Shown here: positions 23,301 through 37,300 of the stretch, in pieces
Numbering within the stretch: the first letter of the stretch is position 1
Layout of the letters: the number at the start of each line of letters is the position of its first letter
NCBI GenBank assembly: GCA_030142905.1
Contig: JASJOG010000202.1
Coordinates: 310,001 to 374,000, forward strand
Length of the DNA: 64,000 nt
Direction of reading: 5' to 3'
Source: Heliopora coerulea
Taxonomy: Eukaryota; Cnidaria; Anthozoa; Scleralcyonacea; Helioporidae
Notes under the pieces: generated by a model
What the model saw: the letters and a program-made list of their open reading frames with translations, nothing else
Told to the model about the DNA's origin: nothing
Database searches by the model: none
Made by a program: the position numbers and the translations under genes

Positions 23301-26300
23301 TGTGTTTAGCTACCTTAATAGGTGTGCATTTCGAGTTACGTTACCAGGCGATACCGGATAACCTTATTGCTACCTTAAGGAAATTTTTGAAATCTCATTT
23401 TAAATTTCTTTTTCAAGTTCCTTGTGCTAAACACAACAAAATATGAAATATCAGGAAGATAACAGTGATTTTACCAAACAATGATGTAAAAACAGATTGC
23501 TACGTCGGCAGTGTTGAACGGTGTCGATAAAGCCAAAAGGGTCCGGTAACTGCAGAAACTTATGAGAAAATGCCGTTTCGAGCAAAGGCCCTTGGTCGGA
23601 GTGAAACGTTTTCCTGGGACAAAGAACTTTCCATCGAAATGTCAGTTTCTCGTCATGTCCGTAAGTTTCGGCAGTTCGCTGACTCTTGGTTATTTGACCG
23701 TGCTGTTTATTAACCATAATTATCATATGGCTGAGCCCGCTATCCGGTCTGTACGCAAAGCGACGTACTTTGATTGGCTACCTAGCCGTGCAAGAAGTTT
23801 TTCGTGTAGACTGGCTAGTTTTGGCGGAAAAAATTTCCCAGTTGATTTGAAGACAAACAAACCAGATTCAGGAATGTCATTCAAAAGATTTCTAACAACA
23901 GACGACCAAAAAGTAGTTAAATCGTCTCGACGATAATTTTAAGCTGAAACTATAGGTGAAGAAATGAAACAAAAAACCAAAAAAACAAAACAAAACAAAA
24001 ACACACAATAATTGGTAAAAACAAGCATATAAACCTAAGCCGCTCACTCACGAACTGAAATGTTCGTTAAAAGTGACGAAGGAAGGAACTAAAAACCATA
24101 TAATAAATTCCTTATTAATTTCGTTTGCTCGGTCTGTACGAGAAAGTATTTGCCATATACTTCCCATACATACCTCACACTCGGTTAATAAGTAATCATT
24201 ATGAAGTTGTATGGTCAACGTTAATATTCGTTAAAATTCCGAAACCATTTATTAGACAGGCCCCTGGTTGTTTTCTTTATTTAGCTTGCTTACGGATGGT
24301 ATCAAGTGCTTTTGAAAGAGATTCATCATATCCCAAAGGTAACTGTTAGCGATGTGCTCTATTTTTATGGTTCTGTATGTATTTATTTAAAACAAGCAAA
24401 CACAAATAAATTCCGGTTTTGTTAACTAATAACGAGCGCATATGGTGGAAATTTTGTCCAAGTTGTTTTTTAATATTTTTAACTTATATTTGGTATTTAC
24501 ACTCAGTCACATCAAATGGAGGTTTATATATGTTTAAAGAAATTTTCGGGTGTCGAAATCTTCGAGTGTAGAAAGATGCAACTCTACGACCTCCGGCTGC
24601 GAATCGAATCTGTGACCCTGCGAACCTAGTCCGGCATCTTGCCAACTAATCTACGAAAGCCGTTGCGGAGACCTTGGCTTTGAATTCTGTATTTATGATG
24701 ATGGTAATGGCGGAGAAGAGAAGGGTATTTTCAAAGAGTGTAAACATGTCCGACGGGAGCTATTATTCATTGGCGGAGCTATTATTATTTATCGTCCGGC
24801 GTTTTGCTTTCTAGGTTAGGATCTTCGGGAGGGGAACTTCGTTACGCGTCAATTTCAACTTTATTAATAACTGACTTCATGGGCATGTCAAAATAATGGT
24901 TTGGTGGGTGCCGTGTCTGCAGGACCGCTTTCGTCACCCCTGGTAAAGGCCAAACATTCACTGAATATACCCTTTTCTTCATTGGCGTTACTACCACATA
25001 AATACAGCCCTCGTGGCCCTGTTCTTGGCAACGGCCTTCGTAGGTCAGTTTCCTTGCCACCAAATCATTAACTGTGTTGCTCCCAGTATTTTTATACGTT
25101 CCTACTTTGTAATGTTTTCTTTTAAGAAGTTGGGCAGGAGACGCCATATTTTCTTTGCTACAGTTCGTGACGTTTTGGTTTAGATAAACGTAGCTTCGCG
25201 TAATGATGATTACATTCCAATGTGAAATGTGATTTACCCTGCTAGGTTTAATTATGAGGGACAAAATCTACGCTCAGTATCCAAGTTTCAGGAACGACTT
25301 CCAACATTTAAGGTATGTGTAAGCTTGTATTGCAGTTGTTCAGAATCAAAGAGATTACCTGAAATACGCAGATTATATTTGTCAGTTAGATTTACGGGTC
25401 CGAGTGTTCTGTGAAATGATAGTAAATTAGGGTCAAGCTTGAGTGTACAATCGCTCTTGGGAAACAACGGCAAACTGTCTAATAGTTTTGGCTTAAAGTT
25501 TTGGCTTAAAGTTGGTTTATTCGTTATAAAACGTTACGGTCTTCAGTTTTGTGCCCGCGCCAGCGCCCAAGCCCAGAGCAATACCGAACTGAATAACTGT
25601 AATATAGTTCAAAGGTTGATAACTGCTGTGACTGATCGCAAAGAATTCCAGCGTTTCGAACAAAGGCCCTTCGAGTTTCAGGACTCATTTCACTCTCTGA
25701 CAAAGGGCCTTTGCTCGAAACATTAGAATTCTTTTTGATCAGTTGCGGCAGTTAGCCACCATTGGACTTTTTACATTATTTAACATTATCTGCACAGTAT
25801 CCTATTTTTATGTCATTAACTGTAATACATAGTTATGTAGTTCTGTATTGCAGGGTTAGATTTTAACACTAAATGACTACTAGAAACCTAAAAATGCTGT
25901 GGTGGTGAATGACTGATGAATATCCAGCATTTGCGTCCCAACGCCGCCCTCTTCTCTCTCAGTTGCCTTCCTTTCATCGCCCCCCGGCGTTCTCTGGACG
26001 CGTACTGGGAGACGGTACCGCCCTTGTTGATAAACACTGATCTAAATCTTAGTTGTTCCTGTTCTCTTATTCTAATGTTGGATACGAGTTTCAGAATTTC
26101 GGTTTTGAGGAAGATTGAAGGATAGACTGATCGAGAAACTGTAGACTGAGGCGAATCGCAGTGAGAGGGTTTCAGGAAAAGTATCGAAAGAGAATAATTT
26201 TTTATTTTCTTTAGTTACTGCTCCTGAAACCATGGTGAATGTTATGAAATGTAAGGGCTTATTGTTGTGCTACAACAATTGTAACAACAGTCGCTACGAC

Positions 26301-29300
26301 AACGCCGACAACTACGACATGAGCAATAACAGCAACAACAATGGCAAAGCCAAAGGAAAGGTGCAGCTTAGGTACAACAAAAAGAACAACTTAGAAATGG
26401 ATTAAAGGAGGGGAAAGACTTCAATTAGAAATACAGAACAGAAAGGATGGAAAGTGATGACAGGTCAACGTTAGTGGGTTAGGGTTAGGTTAAAGGAAAT
26501 ATTAGAGATTAGAAAGAACTAAAGTGTGTATGTGAAAAAGGAGTTGTCTATGAAAATTTAATGAAGTCGAAGATAAGTAATTAGTGTACGTATGATAAAA
26601 TCAAAGTCAGGATAGAATATAAAGAGAATTAAAAAATGTCTTTGGTTGTGTAAATAGTTTTGATTCTGTGCTAAATTGTCTGTGGTATTTAGAGGGATGA
26701 CAAGCGCCAAATATGGAAAATATGACCAAGGATTGAGCTCTCAGGTAGGAAGTTATTGCACTTCATATTATTTGAATAATATGAAGACGACATTAGCTTG
26801 CTAAGCATTTGCTTTTACTCCACAACATACAACTTGGTTAGCAAGAACTCATAGTTTGAAATTTAATAGGACTTTGTTCTTCACTATTAACAACTCTTTT
26901 GATTTTACTGCAACATGAGATGGCAGAAGTAGGAGGTGATGAACAAGAACTTGCAGGTGCTTTAGAGAGACCTAGAAAATGCTGATGTTTGTAGTAGTTG
27001 CCAGGTGTAATATCAAACGTAACTAACTCTATTATAGTTTTGGAAGTGCTAAACTGATGTTCCGATAGTCCAGTCTAGCGTTTTCATGAAGTTACCATAC
27101 TGGTCTATTTAACAGATAGAACAGAAATTTAAATTTTAAGTGAAGTCCACAAATGTTGACATGGAGTATCCTAAATTTTTAACGAAGAAGGTCAGGAGTT
27201 AAAGACACCTCGGAACAAACTTTGTTATCCGCAGTAAGCTTATGAGAATAACCTATATGGCTCTGGTACCAACACTAGGTAAGAGAAATGGCCACTTCAT
27301 AATACTATTGTCTCCATCTCCAGATTATCAAGGAAGCATTGGATCTTCGGAAGAGAAATAGTCAAAGGAACTTGGAAGTGGAGCCTCCTCCGATTGTACC
27401 AGCAAAACATTTGGCAATTTATACGTAAGAATAATCAGTAGCTCAACGGTTAGAGCACATCTCTGCCCGAAACATTTTTCTGAGGTTGTAGGCTTGATGA
27501 GCTTGCGCGTATCGTCTGTGAAAACTTTAACTTGGCACATTCATAAGAATAAAGTTTGTTATTATATGACTGGGCTTTTTATGCGGTCGATACGCAAAAT
27601 GACGCGTGCTGGTTGGCTGCCTTCGTACAGACCAGCAAGTTTTGGCGGGAAAATTTCCGAGTTCGTTTGAGGACAAGCAAACCAGATTAATTTCTGGTAC
27701 GTTTTGCGAAAGATGAACCCTAAAAAACTGCTAAAGACGTAGCTAAATCTTCTCAGCAATGATTTTAAGCAGTAAACTAAATGAATAGATACAAAAAACG
27801 TAAAGTAAAAGGTAAAAACAAGCAAGTAAACCTTGGCCGCTATTTTGCAAAACAAAAACGTTTGTTAGATACGATGAATGGAGAAAGCAAAAGCCATGTA
27901 ATAAATTTCTTATTGATCTCGTTTGTTTGGTCCGTACTGGAAAGTATATTAGCACTCGGTTTCTCCCGCACAGACCTCAGTCCTTTGTCACTTGGCCTGT
28001 ACGAAAACCTCTGGCAAATTTTTGGTACGGGAGAACAGTTACAGTAATCAGGGTTGAAGTTAGGGTTAACACTAGGTGAGTTGAGTCGAGACCAAGCGTG
28101 GGGTCTGGTTTTGTCAAGGCCAACCGACGAATTTGCGCCAGACTGATCTCATTTGGGGTAAAATTAAGGCTGTGCACCTACAGTGAGTCAAAAGCGCATT
28201 TTGTTCCTTGGATTCTCAAGTAAATTTCTATTAAGCCTGTTTTCCTCACTGTACTCCCGGAAGGTCAGGCTTAATGTTCATTGTTCGTCCAAAATCTAAA
28301 CTTTGAGGGCTGATGCATACTTTGATTACCGAACAGGAACGATAAAACTTAATTGACGGTCAAACTGTTGTTTGAAACTTTGCATGGAGTAATAGATTTA
28401 TTTTTAAAGTAATTTGTATTTACTTCCATGTATTTTTATCTTTATAATCTTCTTCAGTTATGCTCTGAAAACGTCTCGTGAAAACTATAAAATTTAAAAG
28501 CGTTTTAAATATTTGTTTCTTTATCGTCTTCTTCTTAGATGGAGTTCTTTAGGACACTGTCTTGTTGCTTTATACGATCAAGTAGCTTCAGACGAAAACT
28601 CCTTGGTAATTATACGCCCTTTCTACTCTGTTGTGGCTGACGTACGTGTATACCAATGATCTCATAACGTTTTCAATTTTCCGTGAACTTTGTTTCTATT
28701 TGCTGTAGTCCTTGTGTCAGAAAGTTAACTTGGATAACTACTGCAGGATCATCATAACTCCTGGTACGGATACCCAGTTCTATAACCTTTTATTCTGGAC
28801 CTGGTTGTTCAAAAGGCGATAAGCTTAATCCTAGATTAGCAAAAATTTTATGGACAAATCCTGATCACGCCACTGAGTAAATTTGGAATTTTATTGAACA
28901 GAATTTAAGTGAATACAGAACAATTTCATGCTGCGAAATTACAACTAGGATGTTAAAAAAAAAGTAACTAAACTAAAACAATAGATTAACTTGTAATACT
29001 GGATTAGCGTTAATCGTCCTATGAACAACTGGTCCTTGGTGTATTTATTTATCACTGGAGCATGATTTGAAGTGACGTTTGGTAGAAAAACGTAGTAGTT
29101 ATTTTTCGAAGACTACCAAAACAGCTAAAGTTTGAGGTACCTGAGAGCTGTGAAAAAACTAACGAGATTTTATTGTCAGAAAATGAGCAAGAAACATTCT
29201 GTTCCTTCCTACCAACAAACAGGAAATGTTCAATACGAGCTAGTAAACCCTTCAGGGTGGGGTTTGACAAATATTTACTCGAACGTTCATCTATCATCCA

Positions 29301-30970
29301 ATGACTTTGACATGTAGTCATGAGAGAACAAACGTAAACACTTATGTATATACTTGACTGAAAAATAAGTAATGTGGAGAATGAAAACGTTTGGCAAACC
29401 ACTCGGAGGAATGAATTAATTGCCTGGCAACAGTCGCGAACCTGCCCCGGCCTTCCAGGCCAGCAATTAGGCAAACCCTGCCTTCGTCCACTTCCGACTT
29501 CTTTGGCGATTTAAAAGGATGTAGCGATTTCACCATTTCCGTAAGAATTATTATTCAAATCCCGTCTGATTATTTCACAAAATTGACGTAAATGTAAGTC
29601 GAATAAGTAAGGTCGCTATATCTGTCAGTTGTTGCCAACGCTGTAATCGTCTATATATAGTTTTCTTCATTTCTATTCGGAAACTTTTTTGCTTTTTTAG
29701 AATTACTGCGCAACAGTGTGTCCCAAAAATTGTTCATGAAAGGTAATAACAAGAGCAACGACAACGCCGATAATACAGACAACAATAATAGTGATAGTAA
29801 TACCCATACTAACAATAATAATAATAACAATAATAATAATAGTAATAGTGGTTATTGTGATAAAAGTAGCAGTAACGGTCAAAGTAATTAGGATAGGAAT
29901 AAGGATAACAATAATAGTTTAGAGATAGGAATAGATTTAGGATAGAGATAGATAGAGTGGTATAGTGATAACGTGATATTGATAGTGATAATGACGATAA
30001 TAGTGATTATGATAGTAGTAATAATATTAATGCTGATTAAAATGGTAATGATCGTGATGATAAAAATGATAATTATAAATTATGGAAATAATGATGATGA
30101 CAATGATAATGGTAATAACAATAATTATAATAACAATAATAAAATATTAATCATAATGATAATGGTAATGATGATAATAACGATAATGATGACGATAATT
30201 TTGACAATAAAGCATTATTTCCACTTAAAAACTCAATACTAATTCATAAGGAAAATACAAAGGAAAATCACAACCTTGTCGTGTCTTTAAATGTGATAAA
30301 AACACTCTTAACTTTCTCTTCAAATTTTTGCGGCTTAGAAAACATCAATTTTCGAACCTTCTTCGCGAATCAGCCGGTTAAGGAGTAAGTTTTTTAAGCC
30401 AATTAAAAAATTCGCAATTCGTGCTTTATCGGATCTAAAATGCTCGGCTGTCGCCTTGTGTTATAAATCCGATAAAACACTCCAGCTCGTGACTTAAATA
30501 TTACTTAAAATTACATATTATATAAGATGCAGAACGTCTTGGCCTGCTCTTAACTACCGATTATTTTTAATAAACTTACACATGGTCGCGCACGGTTTTG
30601 CATGTTAGCATCGATAATTTACCCTGTTTACGATCTTTTTAAATGTAACCACTAGGAAAAATACGTTTTAACAAACAGTCTGTAAACTGTTTTTTTGTGA
30701 ACTCCCAAATTGATTTACCTATGTCAAGGTAAATTCATCTAAATTTGAAGTGGCTTGATCCATCTTAAGGAACAATTTTCATTCTGTCTCCTCAGACAAC
30801 GACGACAAAAGATCTTCAAACAGCCTTAAGAGAAAGAAACCAGTAACTATGGAAAATGATCAATTTAGTGCTCCAAAGAGACGATCTGCAAGGGTAGGTC
30901 TGATATTTCTTACCATTTCAAATTTTATTCTAATAATATACATTTTTGATATATATTTGATATATTTTTG

Positions 30971-31010
<40 letters not shown>

Positions 31011-34000
31011 ATTAATATATATATCATATATTATATCTTCACTGTTCTACATATCCTGAGTGCATCTATCACATATCTCTGAATTCTTTATTCTCGAATT
31101 TTGTTCCATTTTTAGAAATGTCTGGCACGGCGGCTTTGTTTATTCAAAACAATTTTCTTCTGTAAATAAACGGGAAGCCATCTTGTTTTGCTCGGAGGTG
31201 AATAATGAAGGATCTTCCGAGATAGAGGAACCAATCAGATTGCGCAAAAAACACTAGCGATGTATATGCTAAATATATATAATTCGGAATATCCTCACCC
31301 AAGATGATTTCCGACTGTACACCCTACAGGCTGCTCTGTCGCACAATCGTGTTAACTGTTGTCGCTGCTGTTGTTGTAGATAGGTCTCTTTATTGGTGGT
31401 AAATTGACCCCGATGGAAATCCTGGCTTCGCATCTTCTGCTTTGCTCTATTGGACAATCTTTTAAAAAGTACCACCTAAGAGATTGTCGGAAATCCTATC
31501 TTCCAACACATGTAGGTCTCTATCGTTAGACCAACTCTAGAGTATGCTTCTCCGGTGTGGGGTGGTATACCTAAATACCTTCAAGATAAAGTTGAGTTTG
31601 TACACACTAGATGCCTGAAAATCATTGGTCTGGAAAATAATTATTTACCATCAGTAAAAGATAGGGGAGAAACCGGCACCAGGAGAGAAGCGATTAGAAT
31701 TCAAGCATGACCTAGCCATCCTTGCCATAGCTTATTGGCAGCTCTGGTTGACCACAATATAACTTGAGGATAAACAATAAAAGCAGTGGATATAAATTCT
31801 GGAGAACGGAGAGACATAAACAATCCTTTATTGCTCGTGCTCGTAAATATCTCTTATCCGACTGAAACTTATTTACGTGACATTGCGATGTCTTTATGTA
31901 ATTAGGTAGCTATACTCTTAAGGCTTTTTAATTTTCTCTACATTATTGTAATCATTGTATAATACTTTTTACCTTGCAATTGATTGTAAATCGATTGTAT
32001 TTTTATAACTTAAGATGGATCCGATTAAAATTATTATTATGTATTATTATTATCCTGCACTTCTAACCTCCTAGCAATTAACAAGATGGCTTCCCACCGT
32101 TAGATCTGATGATGACTTTGAAATATAGAGCCGAAATACAACCTGAATCATTTTCTCGTTTTGTTTATTAGCTCATGTCCTAAGTTTGCAGGATGTTACT
32201 TTTCGGAATTGTTTTCTCCTACTAAAAGTATGTTTACTGTCTGCAAGGACTCATAATAACTGTTTGAAAAATTTCAATTATGTGAGGATGATTTCCCATT
32301 TGGGAACCAAAATGGGGAAAAACAGGATACAATAAACTCACTTCTGCCGACGGCATAACTTCGGTTCTCCTGACTGACTTAATAGGTGAGCAAAAGCAAA
32401 AAGAAACAGGAAGAAATTAATTACCAGGAAATCTTACAAGAGTTCCTTCCAAAATCGTTGAGGTAAGTTCTATTGCCATAAACCTGAACAATGTGACTCC
32501 GAGAATTCCATTCTTTTTGACCTTTACAATAACGATAAAGACTTTCAGTCTGTTTTAAGTACAACTTTGCAAAATGCGTAGTCGTTCTGTATCGGGATAT
32601 AAATGTACGGCCATAAATTGTGTAAAGTGCTTTCTAAAACTGACGTAACTTTTCTGAGAAACTATAGGAAGACAGGGTTGGTAAACCAACTCACTTCTAC
32701 AGTCAAAAGATCGCTGCAAATGCTGCCATCAGTGCGCCTAAATGTGGTGCAGAACTAATTAATAAAACATTAGAAAAGGAAAATATAGAAAAATAAACAG
32801 AAAGAAAAAGGAATAGACAGGAACGAGACGAGAAGGAACGGAAAGGGAAGGAATGGATAGAGGGGAAAAGAAAGGAAGGAGAGAAGACCATTCTTTGATT
32901 TTACAATGGTGAGAGCTGGGACGCAAACCTGTTGCATTGTTCCAAGGATGTCGCTAAAAGTCAAGCTGAATGGAAGAGATACCAATATTTTACACCTTAC
33001 GGGAAACTTTGCTTTTAATTTTTTTTCCTTTTCTTGATTACTTTGTAAATTTTAGAGGTGGCTGTTTCAGCGACGCAAATGAAGAATCAGAGAGTACGAA
33101 AGCGGAGTCACAAGAAGACAGGTGAAGTACAAGACATTATTATATGACCGAGTTCATTTGTCGGTCCGAGAGCAAAATTACCCGTGCTGATTGGTTACTG
33201 AACGATCCGATATTTTACGATATTGGACCGCTCCAATATTCTTCTTATTCCGACCGATGGGGTAAGTTTTGGCGGGAAAATCCTCGCGCTGATTTTAATG
33301 AGATTTAAGGTCCACATAAACCCTCTGCATTTTTTTTTTTGGGTTGAGGAACCAAAAAGAGCTGATAAGTTCTTCCACAATTCTTGATTTGGCACATTTG
33401 TTTTGGAGCTATATCACTTTAAGTACGCCTATTTGCATGAAAAAGTCGCGCATTAACGGGGTCTGGGACTTAGAAACGTATAGATTTCACAGAAAGAAAG
33501 GAACTGCATTTTGATCACAAAGTTATCAAAATGCTTATATTTCGTATAAGTCTGGCCATGTACCGTTACCAGGCATTTTGCTAAATCATCCACTACACCA
33601 TTAGTCCTCAGTAACTATGAGACGCAAAAACTGATGGTAATTTTGAGTATTCTCAGAAACTGTAACCAGTCAATTTGTTTCTGTCTAGGTACGAGAAAGC
33701 TGGAGTAATTTCCATTCAAGGAATGAGCTCTGAATTAGGTTAGTGAACACAGTGGAGTAGAAAATAAAGAAAAAGAAACTAGAAAAATATAACTTGTTGA
33801 GAAATGAAAAAAACGGCGGAAAATAAAGACATACAATTTGCTTTTGAAGGCTTAAAATGTGTTTATAAATTAATGATAATGATGGCAAGGAGGGAAGAGT
33901 GAAAGAAGAAAAAATAACAGAGAGAAAGAAAGAAAGAATAAAAAAGAAACTGTGGAAGATTGAAGGTGTGAAAGGGGGGCTAGGGAAAGAGAGAGAGAAA

Positions 34001-34296
34001 GGAAGGAAGGAAGAAAGAAAGATAAAAGAAAGAAAGAAATGAAAAGAGGAAGAATGAAGGTGAGAATGAGGGAAAGAGGGAAACTGTGAAAGACAGAAAG
34101 AAAGGAAGAAAGAAACGAAGAAAGAAAGGAAAGAAAGGAAGGAAAGAAAGAAAGGAAGAAAGAAGGAAAGGAAGAAAGAAAGGAAGAAAGAAGGAAAGGA
34201 AGGAAGAAAGAAAGAAAGAAAGGAAGGAAGGAAGAAAGAAAGAAAGGAAGGAAAAAAGAAAGAGAAAAAGTGAGAAAGAAAGAAAGAAAGAAACAT

Positions 34297-34329
<33 letters not shown>

Positions 34330-37300
34330 CAAAGAAACAAAGAAAGGAATAAAGAAAAAGTATGACTTGTAACTTGCTCGTGTAAGTCTTGAGTGAGAGG
34401 AAAGAAAGGAAGGATAGAAAGAAAGGAAGAAAGAAGGAAAGGAAGAAAGAAAGAAAGAAGAAAAGGAAGGAAGGAGGAAAGGAAGGAAGAAAGAAAGAAA
34501 GGAAGGAAGGAAGGAAGGAAGGAAAAAAGAAAGAGAAAAAGTGAGAAAGAAAGAAACATAGAAAGAAAGAAAGAAAGAAAGGAATAAAGAAAAAACAGAC
34601 GAAAAAGTATGACTTGTAACTTGCTCGTGTAAGTCTTGAGTGACATGCTGCTTTTAGTCTTTATCTGTGTTTTCATGGTTAGTTTGCTAGTACGTGAAAC
34701 AAAAAGAAGAGTGTTTGATTTGATATAAAACACCGAGAAGGGCGTTCGAAAAAAAAAAACATAGCCGAACTTGCTCCACGCCCTGAGAGATGATTGATAC
34801 AAGGTCAAAAATTCCAACGAGCATCTGATGTATCTTTTCAAACGAACTTTTGTTTCTAAACAACGTAGAAGTAAAAGTTGCCTAAACTTACGCACGTTTT
34901 CGATCTTTTGTCAAAACACGTGTCGGTTCTTTGTGATTTTCACATGAATTATAAATGATTGGAGAAATATATATCTTACTGCAAGGGATCATGAGATCAT
35001 AAGGGCCGGCGTTCTGAGATGTTTGAAACGCGATTTCAAGCTATCTTGAGCAGATTACCATTAAAGAATTAGTGTGTAGTTATAACATGTTCTAGAATTG
35101 CCTTTTATTACCTGTTAGATGCAAGTAATGTGCCAGACATTTCTAGCGAAAATGAACCATTAGATGTGCAAACATTTGTCAAAAAACACTTGGATAATAG
35201 GTAAGAACTGATGACAAATTTTTGTCAACCACATTCTAATAGATAAGGTTACTTTATTTCGTGCTTACATATTGCAATAACATGGATAAAGACGTACAGT
35301 ATTGCGGACTAATCGATATAACCGTACGGGCTAACAAAAACAGACAGCCACTCCAAATCACTACACCGTATAACCCTGTGTCGTAACGCAATGCAATACA
35401 GCAAAGTGACAGTTGCTAAGCCACTATTCTTAGAGACGCAAACAAGTCCCACTGGGCAACGTTGTCAGTCGCTGGGTTGGTCGATCGTTGATTGATTGAT
35501 TGATTGGCGATTAAGTCGTTAAAATATTGCTTGTGTATTCTTTCATGTAGTGGAACTATCAATCTTCTGTGTGCATATGCTCTTCATCTGTCTAATAATT
35601 GCCAATTTAAATGGTAAGTACATTTTGTATAGAGTGTAATGTATAAGGCCCATGTACACACATAAGTTGCAGGTTGTTAATCCCTTCCCTTTTTCCTTTC
35701 CATACCTTTCCTTTCCTTACCCAACGTTTCCTTTCGTTTCTTCCCTTCCCTTCCCTTTCCTTTCCTTCCTTCCCCTTTCTTTCTCTCCCCTTTCCTACCA
35801 TTCCCTTTCTTTTGTTTCTTTTTCTTTCCTTTCTTTTCCTTTGGTTTCTTTACCATTCCTTTCGCTTCTTTTCCCTCCCCCTTTTCTTCCCCATCCTTTT
35901 TCTACCATACAGCTAACCTAAGTGTAACTGTAAGATCAAGGAACAAAATCTTTGCTTTACAAGGTCCACATCGCTGATTGATGCCTTTTTGAAAATATAC
36001 TCCAGACTGCGACCACATTTATCCCTACCATCATTATTTGGGTGAGAAGACAACTTTAATATGCCAATTCAATTAACTATTTCTTTGTCGTTTTGTCATC
36101 GGTTTTCTGCGACTGACTATGAAGCTTTTTTTCCTTATTTAGTCAAGATAGCAGCAGGACAGAAATTATGTCAAATGCTCAGGTTACTTATAATGTTTCA
36201 CTCTTCTAAACCAGTGTTTTTGCTTGATTGCAAATTGGTGATGGTGTATGTTGCGTAAGGAGCGGTAGTTCTTTTGGGGACTTCAGTACCTATTATTGTC
36301 ACAGTGGTCTGAAATACCGAATTTTGATTGTTGTTATTCCAAACTTATAACAGTATCGCATTGATTCCAGTTGGTTTAGTGGCAGGAGTATGATTATTTT
36401 CATATTCCCATTTTTGTTATTATTCTAGCTTGTTCTAGTTGCGATTGAATTAACGTTGGATAAATGGTGCAATGAAAGGTCCAAGTCCTCTTCTAGTTTG
36501 TCTCCTGCTGGATCACCAAGAGGGTATGAGAAGGACTCTATGTGAAACTGCTTAATATATATTTGCTTTTTTATTTATGTGCTTTTATTTTCCTAGTTTT
36601 TATTGAGGTGCGTTGTTGTTATTTTAAAAAAAAATTAAAGTTTTCTGTTCACAACGATTTGACAGAATAAGATTTCCGGTTGCCAATATGCTGTCTTCGA
36701 TAGGCTATTTTTATCTTTATTATTACTATCTTCAAAGTATTTGTGAAGTCAAGAAATAAACCCGGAAAAACACCTTTAGTTGAAGAATTTTCTGAATTAT
36801 ACTAATTGGCCTTTACAGCCCTCCCATAGTTGGCTATGATTTTGTGATGTTCAGATTTTTTTGATATGCAAATAGCACCCTGTATAAGTCACTGAATACT
36901 ATATTGTCACTTTCTTTGACAATTTACATGTTGTTGTTGTCGTTGTCGTTGCCGTTGTTGTTGCCGTTGTTGTTGTTGTCGTTGTCGTTGTTGTTGTTGT
37001 TGTTGTTGTTGTTGTCGTTGTTGTTGTCGTTGTTGTTGTCGTTGTTGTTGTCGTTGTTGTTGATGTTGTTGTTGTCGTTGTTGCTACTGTTGTTGTTGTT
37101 ATTGTGGGGGTGGTGGTTGCTTATTTGTCTCCATATTGTTTTATTGGCTTCTATTGTTTTATTGGCTTCCATTGTTTTATTGGCTTCCATTGTTTTATTG
37201 GCTTCTATCGTTTTATTGGTTTCGATCGTTTTATTGGCTTCTATTGTTTTATTAACACTTCAGGAACAGCCAGTCAGCAACAATATCTCCTCTCAAACAA

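Noticed and set aside
29052..29474. 140-residue minus-strand frame
   Set aside because: No recognisable motifs and an irregular composition typical of chance open frames in AT-rich DNA.
29701..29742. Possible CABIN1 exon with acceptor TTTTTTAG and donor GTAATA
   Set aside because: Its length and frames do not fit between exons 11 and 13; the 28709-28763 exon fits phase exactly.
33870..34895. 341-residue minus-strand open frame rich in Phe, Leu and Ser
   Set aside because: It is the translation of the GAAA/GGAA purine tract; all frames stay open there because of composition.
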